64,000 nt of DNA from Pseudoroseomonas cervicalis. GTDB lineage: Bacteria; Pseudomonadota; Alphaproteobacteria; Acetobacterales; Acetobacteraceae. Each line of letters opens with the position of its first letter. Positions within the stretch are counted from its first letter, which is position 1. The notes beneath the pieces were generated by a model that was not told the origin of the DNA, ran no database searches, and saw only the letters and a program-made list of their open reading frames with translations. A program made the translations under genes and the position numbers. This document shows positions 34,103-44,880 of the stretch, piece by piece. The stretch covers positions 2,823,501 to 2,887,500 of the forward strand of contig NZ_JAUTAJ010000004.1 of the NCBI RefSeq assembly GCF_030818485.1, written 5' to 3'.

Positions 34103-34816
34103 CTAGAGCCGCCAGTCGACCGAGTCGCGGCCCTGGGCGCGCAGGAAGTCATTCGCCCGGCTGAAGGGGCGGGAGCCGGCGAAGGGGCTGGCGCTGCGCG
34201 CCGCCTGGGCCGCGGCCAGGGGCGAGGGGTGGTCGGATTCCAGCAGCAGATGCGGCGTGCCGCGCAGCAGCTCCGCCCGCTTGCGCGCATGCCCGCCCCA
34301 GAGCAGGAAGGCCACCGGATCGGGCCTTACGCCCAGCACGCGCAGCACCTCGTCGGTGAATTCGTGCCAGCCGGCCCGGGCATGGCTGCCGGCCTTGCCT
34401 TCCTCCACCGTCAGCGCGGTGTTGAGCAGCAGCACGCCCTCATCCGCCCAGCGCGTCAGGCAGCCATGCGCCGGCGCGGCGATGCCGCAATCCGCCGCCA
34501 GCTCGCGATGGATGTTGCGCAGCGAGGGCGGGATGCGCACCCCCGGTGGCACGGAGAAGGACAGGCCCATGGCCTGGCCCGGCCGGTGATACGGGTCCTG
34601 GCCCAGGATCACCGCCTTCACCTGCGCGAGCGGCGTGCGCTGCAGGGCGGCGAACACCAAGGGTTCCGGCGGGTAGATCGCCTTGCCCGCCGCACGCTCA
34701 GCCAGCAGGAACTCCGCCAGCCGGTCCATGACCGGCATGGCGAAGGCGGGGCCGAGCGCGCCGCGCCAGCAGGGCGGCAGCGCGTCCAGCGCCGCGCTCC
34801 AGGCCGGATGCACCAT
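34103..34816 (-). CDS. ung: Uracil-DNA glycosylase
   Basis: 237 residues. It has the family I water-activating motif GQDPYH (Asp74), LLLNTALTVEEG, and the leucine-loop HPSPL near the C-terminus. The enzyme removes uracil from DNA to start base excision repair. ATG 34816 lies 11 bp after the prfB stop, so it is probably read with prfB. The N-terminal region is about ten residues longer than in E. coli Ung, in a variable part. Confidence 0.95.
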   Translation of the reverse strand: MVHPAWSAALDALPPCWRGALGPAFAMPVMDRLAEFLLAERAAGKAIYPPEPLVFAALQRTPLAQVKAVILGQDPYHRPGQAMGLSFSVPPGVRIPPSLRNIHRELAADCGIAAPAHGCLTRWADEGVLLLNTALTVEEGKAGSHARAGWHEFTDEVLRVLGVRPDPVAFLLWGGHARKRAELLRGTPHLLLESDHPSPLAAAQAARSASPFAGSRPFSRANDFLRAQGRDSVDWRL

Positions 34817-34827
34817 GCGGCTCGGCC

Positions 34828-35958
34828 TCAGCGCGCGCTCGCGCTGGCCTCCGACCGGTGCGCGCCGACGCGCGACGCCAGGGCGGCGGCCATGAAATCA
34901 TCCAGCTCGCCATCCAGCACCGCGTCGGGATTGCCCTTCTCGACATTGGTGCGCAGATCCTTGACCAGCTGGTAGGGCGCCAGGACGTAGGAGCGGATCT
35001 GGTGGCCCCAGCCGATATCGGTCTTGCTCGCCTCGGTGGCGGCGTTGACCTCCTCGCGCTTGCGCAGCTCCAGCTCGTAGAGGCGCGCCTTCAGCATATC
35101 CATGGCGATGACGCGGTTGCGGTGCTGGCTGCGGTCCTGGGTCGAGGCGGCGACGATGCCGGTCGGGATATGGGTGAAGCGCACGCCGGATTCGGTCTTG
35201 TTGACGTGCTGCCCGCCAGCGCCCGAGGCGCGGAAGGTGTCGGTCTTCAGGTCGGCCGGGTTGATCTCGATCTCGATCTTGTCGTCGATCACCGGGAAGA
35301 CATAGACGCTGGCAAACGAGGTCTGGCGGCGGGCGGCGGCGTCGAAGGGCGAAATCCGCACCAGGCGGTGCACGCCGCTTTCCGTCTTCAGCCAGCCATA
35401 GGCGTTGGGGCCGGAGACCTGGATGGTCGCCGATTTGATGCCGGCCTGCTCGCCCTCGCTCTCCTCGGTCAGCTGCACCTTGTAGCCGCGCTTCTCGGCC
35501 CAGCGCTGATACATGCGCAGCAGCATCTGCGCCCAGTCCTGCGCCTCGGTGCCGCCGGCGCCGGCATTCACCTCGACGAAGCAGTCGCGCATATCGGCCT
35601 CGCCCGACAGCAGGCTCTCGATCTCGCGGCGCTTGGCCTCGGCGGCAAAGCTGTGCAGATCGGCGATGGCGGCGTCCGCCGTGGCGGTATCGCCCTCGGC
35701 CTCGGCCAGCTCGATCAGCTCCAGCGCGTCCTTGACGTCCTGCTCCAGCTTCTTCACGCCCTCGACCTGGTCGGCCAGGCGGTTGCGCTCGCGCATCACG
35801 GCCTGTGCCTCGTCGGGCTTCTCCCACAGGGTGGGGTCCTCGGCGCGGGCATTCACCTCGTCCAGCCGGCGCAGCGCCACGTCCCAGTCGAGGTGGCGGC
35901 GCAGCAGGGCGATGGAATCCTCGATCTGGCCGCGCAGGGCCTCGGCATCGGCACGCAT
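34828..35958 (-). CDS. prfB: Peptide chain release factor 2
   Basis: 376 residues. The GGQ peptidyl-hydrolysis loop is [13 protein letters not shown], and the RF2 codon-recognition motif SPF occurs in [12 protein letters not shown]. It terminates translation at UGA and UAA. The frame is uninterrupted from MRADAEAL, so the +1 programmed frameshift known in E. coli prfB is not used here. It lies between the large PBP1A gene (155 bp upstream) and ung. Confidence 0.96.
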   Translation of the reverse strand: MRADAEALRGQIEDSIALLRRHLDWDVALRRLDEVNARAEDPTLWEKPDEAQAVMRERNRLADQVEGVKKLEQDVKDALELIELAEAEGDTATADAAIADLHSFAAEAKRREIESLLSGEADMRDCFVEVNAGAGGTEAQDWAQMLLRMYQRWAEKRGYKVQLTEESEGEQAGIKSATIQVSGPNAYGWLKTESGVHRLVRISPFDAAARRQTSFASVYVFPVIDDKIEIEINPADLKTDTFRASGAGGQHVNKTESGVRFTHIPTGIVAASTQDRSQHRNRVIAMDMLKARLYELELRKREEVNAATEASKTDIGWGHQIRSYVLAPYQLVKDLRTNVEKGNPDAVLDGELDDFMAAALASRVGAHRSEASASAR

Positions 35959-36010
35959 CTGTCACATTCCTCCACGGCGCGGCGGCGGCTCAAGCGGGGC
36001 CAGAACAAGT

Positions 36011-36032
36011 CCGGGGGAATGAATTCCCCCGG
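36011..36032. terminator. Perfect palindrome between pbp1A and prfB
   Basis: CCGGGGGAAT and ATTCCCCCGG with only GA between. On the gene strand there is no T-run after it, so it may be a weak terminator, an RNA-stabilising stem or a binding site. Confidence 0.5.
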
Positions 36033-36112
36033 GCCCCCATCTTTTCTCTGTCAGGGCCGGCGGGCGCTGCCCGCCGTCGGGGCGGGGGCAGCTTCCAGGG
36101 CAGCAAAGCGGC

Positions 36113-38740
36113 TTAGTAGAGCCCGCCCAGGTTGCTGTCCACGCCAGCCGGGGTGTCGGAGGACATGACGCTGTTGTCCACCGGCGGCCGGGCGGCGTTC
36201 TCGGTGCCCGGGCGGAACGGCTCCAGGATGGTCTGGCCATTGTCCAGCTGGGTGCGCACCAGCGCGACACCCGGCGGGGCGCGGAACGGCACCGGCGGGC
36301 TGTTGCCCAGCGCCGCGGCGACGACGTCGTGGAACACCGGGGCGGCGGTGCTGCCGCCGGTCTCGCCGCTGCCCAGGCTGCGCGGCTCGTCATAGCCGAT
36401 CCAGACGGCGACCGCGATGTCGGGGGTGAAGCCCACGAACCAATTGTCCATGTAGTCGTTGGTGGTGCCGGTCTTGCCGGCCACCGGGCGGTTCAGCCCG
36501 GCCCCGGCGCGGGTGCCGGTGCCGTACTGCACCACGCCCTGCAGCAGCGACACCATCTGGTAGGCGGCGATCGGGTCGGTCAGCTGGCGGCGCTCATCCA
36601 CCAGCCGCGGCGGCTCGCCATTCGGGCCGCTGTCGCAGCCCTCGCAGCGGCGGTTGTCGGCGCGCCAGACGACGCGGCCGAAGCGGTCCTGCACGCTGTC
36701 GATCAGCGTCGGCGCCACCTCCTTGCCGCCGCTGGCGAAGGAGGCATAGGCGGCGGCCATGCGCATCACCGTCGTCTCGCCGGCGCCGAGCGCCATGGAC
36801 AGCACCCGCGGCATGTTGGGGATGACATGGAAGCGCGCCGCCGTCTCCGCCACGCGATCGATGCCGATCTCCTGCGCCAGCCGCACGGTGACCAGGTTGA
36901 GCGACTTCTGCAGCGCCGTGCGCATCGTCACCCAGCCGTTGAAATTGTTGCTGTAATTGCCCGGGCGCCAGATGCCCTGCGGGGTGCGGATCTCGATCGG
37001 CCCGTCCAGCAGCTGCTGGTTGGGCGGGATGCCCATCTCCAGCGCCGGCAGGTAGACGAAGGGCTTGAAGGAGGAGCCGGGCTGGCGCAGCGCCTGGGTG
37101 ACGCGGTTGAACCAGCTCTTCTCGAAGGAGAAGCCGCCGGCCATGGCCAGCACGCGCCCGGTCTGCGGGTCGAGCGCGACGACGGCGCCCTCCACCTGCG
37201 GGATCTGCCGCAGGGCGAGCCGCGCCGGGCGGGCCGGGCTGCGGCCCTGGGCGGCGGTGGCCGGCAGGCTTTCCACCAGCACCACATCGCCGACCGAGAC
37301 GACATCCTGCATGCGGCGCGGCGCCACGCCCAGCCTTCCGTCGCGGCCGACCGGGCGGGCCCAGCCCATATCCTCGAAGGGCAGGCTCGCCTGGCGCGGC
37401 TGGGCGGGGGTGGCGCGGTCGGGCTTCTCCACCCAGCCGAGCCGCGCCTCGCGCGCCTCGACGGAGAGCACCACGGCCAGGCGCCATTCGGGCAGCGCGC
37501 CGGGCGGGCGGGCCACCGCCTCCAGCGCCGGCATCCATTCGGTGGCGCCGGCCTCGATGCGGGTCACCGGGCCGCGCCAGCCGCCGCGCCGGCGGTCGTA
37601 ATTCATCAGCCCCTCGCGCAGCGCCGCCTCGGTCGCGGCCTGCAGCTCGGGCTCCATGCTGGTGCGCACCACCAGCCCGCCCATGGTGGTCTGGTCCTGG
37701 CCGAAGCGGGTGACCAGCTCGCGCCGCACCTCCTCGGTGAAGTACTGGCCGACCGCCACCATGTCGGGGCGGGCGCGGCCGCGCGGCACGATCGGCTCCT
37801 GCTTCGCCGCATCGGCCTCGGCGCGGCTGACCGCGCCGTCATCGACCATGCGGTCCAGCACCCAGTCGCGGCGGGCCTTGGCGGCCTCGGGGAAGCGGGC
37901 GGGGTTGTAGTTGTTGGGCGCCTTGGGCAGCGCGGCGAGGAAGGCGGTCTCGCCCAGCGTCAGCTCGTCGAGGCCCTTGTTGAAGTAGTTCATCGCCGCG
38001 GCGGCGACGCCATAGGCCTGGGCGCCCAGGAAGATCTCGTTCAGGTAGATCTCGAGGATGCGCTCCTTCGGCATGGCGCTTTCCAGCCGGAAGGCCAGCA
38101 CCGCCTCGCGCACCTTGCGCAGGATGGTGCGCTCATTGCCCACCAGCATGTTCTTGGCGACCTGCTGGGTGATGGTGGAGGCGCCGCCGGCGCGCCTGCC
38201 GCTGGCCAGCCCCTCGACATTGCTGATCACCGCGCGGGCGATGCCGATCGGGTCGACGCCGTGATGGTCCCAGAAGCGCTGGTCCTCGGCGGCGGTGAAG
38301 GCCTGCTGCACGCGGCGCGGAATGGCGCCGATCGGCAGGAAGACGCGGCGCTCCAGCGCCAGCTCGGCCATCAGCTTGGAATCCGCCGCGTAGATGCGGC
38401 TCATCTGCGGCGGCTGGTAATCGGCCAGCCAGGCATGCTCGGGCAGGTCGGCCGTCGCCTGGCGGTAGAAGCCATAGGCGGCGATGCCGCCCACCGCGGT
38501 GACCGCCAGCCCGACCGCCAGGCCGAACCCGGCCAGCCGGGCGACCAGGCGGCCCAGGCCGCGCCCGCCCTTGCCGGCATCGCCGCCCTTGCGGCCGCGC
38601 CCATTGCCGCCGCGGCCCTTGCGGGGCGGGCGTGGCGGGCGGCCGCCGGGATCCGCCGGCTGGGCGGCCTCGGGCGGGCGGGAAGCCGGGGCGCGCTCGC
38701 CCACCAGCGGACGGTCAGCGCGAAGATCGTTCGGTGCCAT
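36113..38740 (-). CDS. mrcA: Penicillin-binding protein 1A (bifunctional, class A)
   Basis: 875 residues. The basic Pro/Gly/Arg-rich cytoplasmic N-terminus (about 1-62) is followed by one membrane helix (about 68-90). The GT51 transglycosylase has catalytic Glu in AAEDQRF and the motif GGASTITQQVAKN. An inserted OB-like region separates it from the transpeptidase, which has GSSFKPF, a KSLN motif and KTGTT. Length and order match PBP1A of alphaproteobacteria. It polymerises and crosslinks peptidoglycan in the periplasm. This is the second class A PBP in the window, besides the shorter one at 3614. Confidence 0.93.
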   Translation of the reverse strand: MAPNDLRADRPLVGERAPASRPPEAAQPADPGGRPPRPPRKGRGGNGRGRKGGDAGKGGRGLGRLVARLAGFGLAVGLAVTAVGGIAAYGFYRQATADLPEHAWLADYQPPQMSRIYAADSKLMAELALERRVFLPIGAIPRRVQQAFTAAEDQRFWDHHGVDPIGIARAVISNVEGLASGRRAGGASTITQQVAKNMLVGNERTILRKVREAVLAFRLESAMPKERILEIYLNEIFLGAQAYGVAAAAMNYFNKGLDELTLGETAFLAALPKAPNNYNPARFPEAAKARRDWVLDRMVDDGAVSRAEADAAKQEPIVPRGRARPDMVAVGQYFTEEVRRELVTRFGQDQTTMGGLVVRTSMEPELQAATEAALREGLMNYDRRRGGWRGPVTRIEAGATEWMPALEAVARPPGALPEWRLAVVLSVEAREARLGWVEKPDRATPAQPRQASLPFEDMGWARPVGRDGRLGVAPRRMQDVVSVGDVVLVESLPATAAQGRSPARPARLALRQIPQVEGAVVALDPQTGRVLAMAGGFSFEKSWFNRVTQALRQPGSSFKPFVYLPALEMGIPPNQQLLDGPIEIRTPQGIWRPGNYSNNFNGWVTMRTALQKSLNLVTVRLAQEIGIDRVAETAARFHVIPNMPRVLSMALGAGETTVMRMAAAYASFASGGKEVAPTLIDSVQDRFGRVVWRADNRRCEGCDSGPNGEPPRLVDERRQLTDPIAAYQMVSLLQGVVQYGTGTRAGAGLNRPVAGKTGTTNDYMDNWFVGFTPDIAVAVWIGYDEPRSLGSGETGGSTAAPVFHDVVAAALGNSPPVPFRAPPGVALVRTQLDNGQTILEPFRPGTENAARPPVDNSVMSSDTPAGVDSNLGGLY

Positions 38741-39039
38741 GGCGCGATCCCCTTACACCGCCCGGGCCGGGCGCGCGAAGCGTGGAGTGGGCATGGCGGC
38801 CAGATGGGAAAGCCAAAGCCTTCACACCAGGGTGAAGCCTTGTTTCAGAAACCCCTGACACCGGTCGCAAGAACACGCGCCGCGCCGGATGCTGCAGCGC
38901 GTCACCCGCCGGCGGGCGGGCAGGGCGGGCAGCGCCCGGCTCTCCGCCGCTTCAACGGCCGGGCCGGCCACCGGGTTGTGCGGCGGCGCAGCGAAAGCGG
39001 GGTATTTTTCGCGCCCCCGCCTCGGCACCCGGCGCCGGC
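38741..39039. other. Divergent/convergent spacer upstream of PBP1A, no gene seen
   Basis: About 300 bp. A small inverted repeat (TTCAC...GTGAA near 38820-38838) and AT-richer sequence near 38815-38880 mark the likely PBP1A promoter. No coding frame with normal composition is present. Confidence 0.5.
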
Positions 39040-39900
39040 TCAGCCGCGGAGCAGCAGCACCCCATTGCCGGAGGGGTCGCGGCCGGCCAGGCCCTCGGCG
39101 GTCTCCACCGCCCCGCGCAGCCCGGCGGCGGCGATCTCCCAGGCGGCGTCGTCGCGCGCCGCCAGCACCACCTGCTCCAGCCCCAGCAGCCCTTCCGGCC
39201 GCTGCCCGGCGCTGTGCCAGCCATTCACCGCCAGATGGTGGTGATAGCCGCCGCTGGCCAGGAAGCGGGCCTGCGGCCGCGCATGCATCTCCTGCAGCCC
39301 AAGCCCCTCATAGAAGGCGGCGGTGGCCGGGATGTCGCCGCCGCGCAGATGCACATGGCCGATGCGCAAGCCCGGCGGCAGCGCCGCCTGCGGCGCCTCG
39401 GCCAGCAGCGAATCCAGGTCCAGCCGGCGCGTCCACATGCCGACGCGCTCGCCCGCCCCGGGCTGCGGCCAGTCGGCGCGCGGCCGGTCGGCATAGACCT
39501 CGATCCCGTTGCCCTCCGGATCGGTCAGGTACAGCGCCTCGCTGATGCCGTGGTCCGACGCCCCCTCCAGCGCGATGCCGAGCGCCGCGGCATGCCGCAG
39601 CCAGCCGGCCAGCGCGGCGCGGGAGGGCAGCAGGAAGGCGGTGTGGAACAGGCCGGGCTCATGCCCCTGCCCGGCGCGCGCCGCCGGGGCGGGGCGCAGC
39701 CGCAGCAGGCCGCCGGCCTGCCAGAGCCCATCCTCGTGCCGCGCCGGCAGGCCCAGCAGCCGCTCATACCAGCGGGCCAGCCCCGCCGCGTCGCGCGCCG
39801 CCAGCGCCACCGCCACCGGATGCAGCGGCGCCGTCCAGGGGCGCTCCGCCGCCAGCGCGTCGGCGGGGAAGTCCAGGGAAGCGGTGCGGGCGTCGGACAT
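39040..39900 (-). CDS. VOC-superfamily protein (CatE-like glyoxalase/dioxygenase)
   Basis: 286 residues made of two vicinal-oxygen-chelate domains. The motif ASDHGISEALYLTDPEGNGIEVY in domain one is characteristic of the CatE-like catechol-2,3-dioxygenase/glyoxalase group, where His and Glu bind a metal. The second domain ends RDPSGNGVLLL. Whether it is a ring-cleaving dioxygenase or another lyase cannot be told. It is divergent from the antiporter gene, 132 bp apart. Confidence 0.82.
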   Translation of the reverse strand: MSDARTASLDFPADALAAERPWTAPLHPVAVALAARDAAGLARWYERLLGLPARHEDGLWQAGGLLRLRPAPAARAGQGHEPGLFHTAFLLPSRAALAGWLRHAAALGIALEGASDHGISEALYLTDPEGNGIEVYADRPRADWPQPGAGERVGMWTRRLDLDSLLAEAPQAALPPGLRIGHVHLRGGDIPATAAFYEGLGLQEMHARPQARFLASGGYHHHLAVNGWHSAGQRPEGLLGLEQVVLAARDDAAWEIAAAGLRGAVETAEGLAGRDPSGNGVLLLRG

Positions 39901-40032
39901 GGCGGAACTCCTTTCCCGCTATCTGGGCCCGGGGCGGCGCCAGCGGAAATCCGCATCCGGAAGGACCATCATTGGCCGCGCGCATGATGCCGCCTTGGCC
40001 GCGGCCGCGCCGCGCTTCTACTGTCAGCGCGC

Positions 40033-41787
40033 ATGCATCACGCGCCCCCCCTGCTCGCCCTGCTGGTCATCGCCCTGACCCTGGCCTTCGTCTTCGGCAC
40101 CATCGCCCGGCTGCTGCGCCTGCCGCCGCTGATCGGCTATCTGGTGGCCGGCGCCGTGGTCGGGCCGCACACGCCGGGCTTCTCGGCCGATCTCGGCTTC
40201 ACCGCGACGCTGGCCGAGGTCGGCGTCGGCCTGCTGCTGTTCGGCGTCGGGCTGCATTTCCGCGCCGAGGATCTGCTGGCGGTCTGGCGCGTGGCGCTGC
40301 CGGGCGCGGTGGCGCAGGTCGCCGCCGCCGGGCTGCTGGGCGGGCTGGCCGGGGTGGCGCTGCTCGGCCTGTCCGGCGCCGGCGCCTTCGCCTTCGGCCT
40401 GGCCCTGGCCATCGCCTCCACCGCCGTGGCGACACGGGCGCTGGAGGAGCGCGGCCGCCTCTCCGGCGAGGCCGGGCGGCTGGCGCTGGGCTGGCTGGTG
40501 GTGCAGGACCTGATCGTGGTGCTGGGGCTGGTGCTGCTGCCGGCGCTCTCCGGCCGCGGCCAGGAGGGCGGGCTGGCCTGGGCCATGCTGCGCGCGGTGG
40601 GCGAGCTGGTGGCCTTCATGGCGCTGATGCTGCTGGCCGGGCGGCGCGTGCTGCCCTGGGCGCTGAAGCGGGTCGCCCGCACCGGCTCGCGCGAGTTGTT
40701 CACCCTGGCCGTGGTGGTGGTGGCGCTGGGCGTCGCCTATTCGGCGACCGCGCTGTTCCATGTCTCCTTCGCGCTCGGCGCCTTCTTCGCGGGCGTGGTG
40801 CTGGGGGAGAGCGATCTCGGTCACCAGGCGGCGGCCGAGACGGTGCCGCTGCAGCGCGTCTTCGCCGCCATCTTCTTCTTCTCGGTCGGCATGCTGCTGG
40901 ACCCGGCCAACCTGGCCAGCGCGCCCTGGGCCTCGGCCGCCGCGCTGCTGGTGGTGCTGATCGGCACCGGCGGCGCCACCTTCGCCCTGCTGCTGCTGTT
41001 GCGGGTGCCACCCGCCACCGCCGCCGTGGTCGGCGCCGCCATGGCGCAGATCGGCGAATTCTCCTTCGTGCTGGCGGAGCTGGCGATCGGCCAGGGCGCC
41101 CTGCCGGCCGAGGCGCGCGGGCCGATCCTGCTCGGCAGCTTCGGCGCCATCCTGCTGCTGCCGCTGACCTTCCGCGCCTTCGCCGCCCTGGCGCCGCGGC
41201 TGGCGGCCAGCCCGGCGCTGTCACGCTGGCAGCGGGGGCGCGCCGCCGCGGCGCCGCCGCATCCCGGCCTGCCGGCGCTGGAGCAGCACGCCATCCTGGT
41301 GGGCTATGGCCGCGTCGGCGCCACCATCGCCGCCGCGCTGCGCCGCCACAACCTGCCGCTGGTGGTGGTGGAGGAGGACCGGCGCATCGCCGATGCCGCC
41401 CGCGCCGAGAGCCTGCCGGTGATCTGGGGCGACGCCGCCAAGGAGGAGGTGCTGCAGGGCGCCCGGCCGCACCAGGCGCGGCTGCTGATCCTGGCCCTGC
41501 CCGGGGCCTGGGAGGCGCGGCAGGTGATCGCCCTGGCGCGCGCCGCCAACCCGGCCATCGAGGTCGCGGTGCGCACCCATGATGATGAGGAGGTGGCTTG
41601 GCTGCGCCAGGAGGCCAGTGTCGGCATGGCGGTGATGGGCGAGCGCGAGGTGGCGCTCGGCATGGCCGATTTCGCCATGCAGCGCCTGGGCGTCTCGCCC
41701 TCCACCGCGCAGGCGACGGTCGATGTGCTGCGCGCCCGCATGCCGGGCGAGGGGCTGGCGGGCGAGCCGCTGCCCGGAGCTGCCTGA
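40033..41787 (+). CDS. Kef/YbaL-type monovalent cation:proton antiporter
   Basis: 584 residues. The CPA2 antiporter domain (about 1-385, roughly twelve membrane helices) is followed by a TrkA-N/RCK domain from about 420. That domain starts with the nucleotide loop HAILVGYGRVGATIAAAL and the acidic VVVEEDRR. The layout matches KefB/KefC/YbaL proteins, which exchange K+ for H+ to protect against electrophiles or low pH. The RCK domain probably gates it with NAD(H). The stop codon overlaps the first of three mini-ORFs that lead to the hydrolase. Confidence 0.9.
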   Translation: MHHAPPLLALLVIALTLAFVFGTIARLLRLPPLIGYLVAGAVVGPHTPGFSADLGFTATLAEVGVGLLLFGVGLHFRAEDLLAVWRVALPGAVAQVAAAGLLGGLAGVALLGLSGAGAFAFGLALAIASTAVATRALEERGRLSGEAGRLALGWLVVQDLIVVLGLVLLPALSGRGQEGGLAWAMLRAVGELVAFMALMLLAGRRVLPWALKRVARTGSRELFTLAVVVVALGVAYSATALFHVSFALGAFFAGVVLGESDLGHQAAAETVPLQRVFAAIFFFSVGMLLDPANLASAPWASAAALLVVLIGTGGATFALLLLLRVPPATAAVVGAAMAQIGEFSFVLAELAIGQGALPAEARGPILLGSFGAILLLPLTFRAFAALAPRLAASPALSRWQRGRAAAAPPHPGLPALEQHAILVGYGRVGATIAAALRRHNLPLVVVEEDRRIADAARAESLPVIWGDAAKEEVLQGARPHQARLLILALPGAWEARQVIALARAANPAIEVAVRTHDDEEVAWLRQEASVGMAVMGEREVALGMADFAMQRLGVSPSTAQATVDVLRARMPGEGLAGEPLPGAA

Positions 41788-41829
41788 TGGAAGCCGCCTG
41801 ATGGGAGCCGCCTGATGGGAGCCGCCTGA
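41787..41829 (+). repeat. Three overlapping five-codon mini-ORFs in a 14-bp tandem repeat
   Basis: Period 14: ATGGAAGCCGCCTGA (41787-41801), ATGGGAGCCGCCTGA (41801-41815) and the same again (41815-41829). Each stop shares its A with the next ATG, the first ATG overlaps the antiporter stop, and the last stop overlaps the hydrolase ATG. The encoded peptides are MEAA, MGAA and MGAA. A ribosome could pass through by stop-start coupling. Confidence 0.9.
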
Positions 41830-42625
41830 TGCCGCCCGACCACATGCCGCCGGCGACGCCGCTGGCCCGCCCCCGGCTGCGGCGCCATGCCGCGCCCGGC
41901 AGCCCGACCCTGCTGTTCCTGCACGGCGCCGGCTGCGGCGCCTGGGTGTGGGAGCAGGGCTTCGCCGCCCGCTTCGCCGAGGCCGGCTACCCCTCCCTGG
42001 TGCTGGAGCTGAAGCGCCGCGCGCCGGCGGGCGGGAGGCGGGGCTGGCCGATTATGTCGCGCAGGCGCGCACGGCGCTGATGCAGGCCGGCGGGCCGGTG
42101 GTGGCCATCGGCCATTCGCTGGGCGCGCTGGTGGCCCAGCGCCTGCTGCTGGAGCCGCGGCTGCGCGCCGCCGCCCTGCTGGCGCCGGTGCCGCCCGAGG
42201 GGCTGTGGCTGTCCAGCACCAGGCTGGCGCTGACCGACCCGGCGCTGTGGGCCGAGGCCGCGCGCATGGACGCGCCGCCCGGCAGCACCCCGCCCGAGCT
42301 GGCGCCCGCCCTGTTCGGCGCTGGCATGCCGGTGCCGCTGGCGCGCGACTACGCGGCGCGGCTGGGCGGCGAATCCCGCACCGCCCTGCTGGAGGCGCAG
42401 CTGCCCCAGCCGGTGCCCTATGGCTGGCTGCATGGCCGCCCGGTGCTGGTGCTGGGCGCCGGGGAGGACCGGCTGATCCCCGAGGATGCGGTGCGCCGCT
42501 GCGCGCTCTGGCATGGCCGCCATGCCGAGTTCCTGCCCGGGCATGGCCATCTGATGATGCTGGAGCCGGGCTGGCCGGCGCTGGCCGACCGGCTGATCGC
42601 CTGGCTGCAGGCGCTGCCGGGCTGA
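41829..42625 (+). pseudogene. Alpha/beta hydrolase interrupted by a frameshift
   Basis: The first frame (41829 to about 42035) has the oxyanion region LLFLHGAGCGAWVWEQGFA. The rest lies in another frame (to 42625) with nucleophile motif GHSLGA, late Asp in GAGEDRL and His in GHGHLMML. The two halves join as one normal alpha/beta hydrolase of about 265 residues if one base is added in the G-rich stretch 42021-42042. This is a one-base deletion, a sequencing error, or, less likely, a -1 programmed shift. The first frame ends at 42080 after about 15 aberrant residues. The intact protein would be a general esterase/lipase-like enzyme. Confidence 0.75.
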
Positions 42626-42675
42626 GGCGAGCCCGCCTCCCCCGGCGGGTCAGGCCGGCGGGTCAGGCCTGCGGG

Positions 42676-43121
42676 TCAGACCGGTGCGTCGGGCGCCGGC
42701 GGGGCCTCCCCATGCTCCACCACCAGCCGCACCAGGTCGCGCCACTCATTCTTGCGGTTGGCCATGCGGGGGCTGCCATCCGGCATCCAGGTGTGCAGCG
42801 TCAGCGCGCCCTTGGCCCAGAGCCCGTCGAACAGCGCCTCGCGCGACAGGGCCAGCTCGGCGGTGCGGGCATAGACCGCCTCCTTCACCCGCGGCTGCAC
42901 CTTGATCAGCCAGAAGGCCATGCCGGCCGCCAGCAGCACGGCGCCGACATGGATGTTGGCCAGCACGGCGCCGAGGAAGCTCACCACCAGGATCGCCGCC
43001 GGCACCGCCAGCGTCTCGAAGGGCCGGTAGGCGGGCGAGCCCGGCATGTTCATCTTGCGGATATCGACGCCGAGCTGGATCCGGTCCTGCCGGATCAGCT
43101 CGCGCAGCGTCTCGAACTCGT

Positions 43122-43125
<4 letters not shown>
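42676..43125 (-). CDS. Unknown membrane protein coupled to yejF
   Basis: 149 residues. A cytosolic N-terminus (about 1-37) precedes two adjacent membrane helices (about 39-57 and 60-77) and a C-terminal soluble part containing LTLHTWMPDGSPRMANRKNEWRDLV. I do not recognise the family. The start overlaps the yejF stop (ATGA), so it is made together with the peptide transporter ATPase. It could be an accessory subunit or simply a passenger of the operon. Confidence 0.55.
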
Positions 43126-44735
<1,610 letters not shown>

Positions 44736-44737
44736 GG

Positions 44738-44870
44738 CAGGGGGCTCCGCCCCCTGGCCCCCGCTGGGGGGACAGGGTCCCCCCAGACCCCGCCATCCGT
44801 TTGGCGCCAACTGAAGGCGGGGTCCGGGGTGGCCCTGCCACCCCGGCGGGGCCCGGGGCAGCGCCCCGGC
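44738..44870. repeat. Two inverted copies of the family B palindromic repeat
   Basis: A plus-oriented half (CTGGGGGGACAGGG... then AGACCCCGCCATCCG) is followed, after a 20-bp gap, by a minus-oriented copy (GGCGGGGTCCGGGGTGGC ... GCCACCCC, then GGGGCAGCGCCCC). Together they fill the yejE-yejF gap within the operon. This is the largest of the family B sites. Confidence 0.75.
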
Positions 44871-44880
44871 TCTACCACTT

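Noticed and set aside
34828..35958. Programmed +1 frameshift in prfB
   Set aside because: The frame is continuous from a conserved N-terminus, and no in-frame UGA with a Shine-Dalgarno-like element occurs early in the gene.
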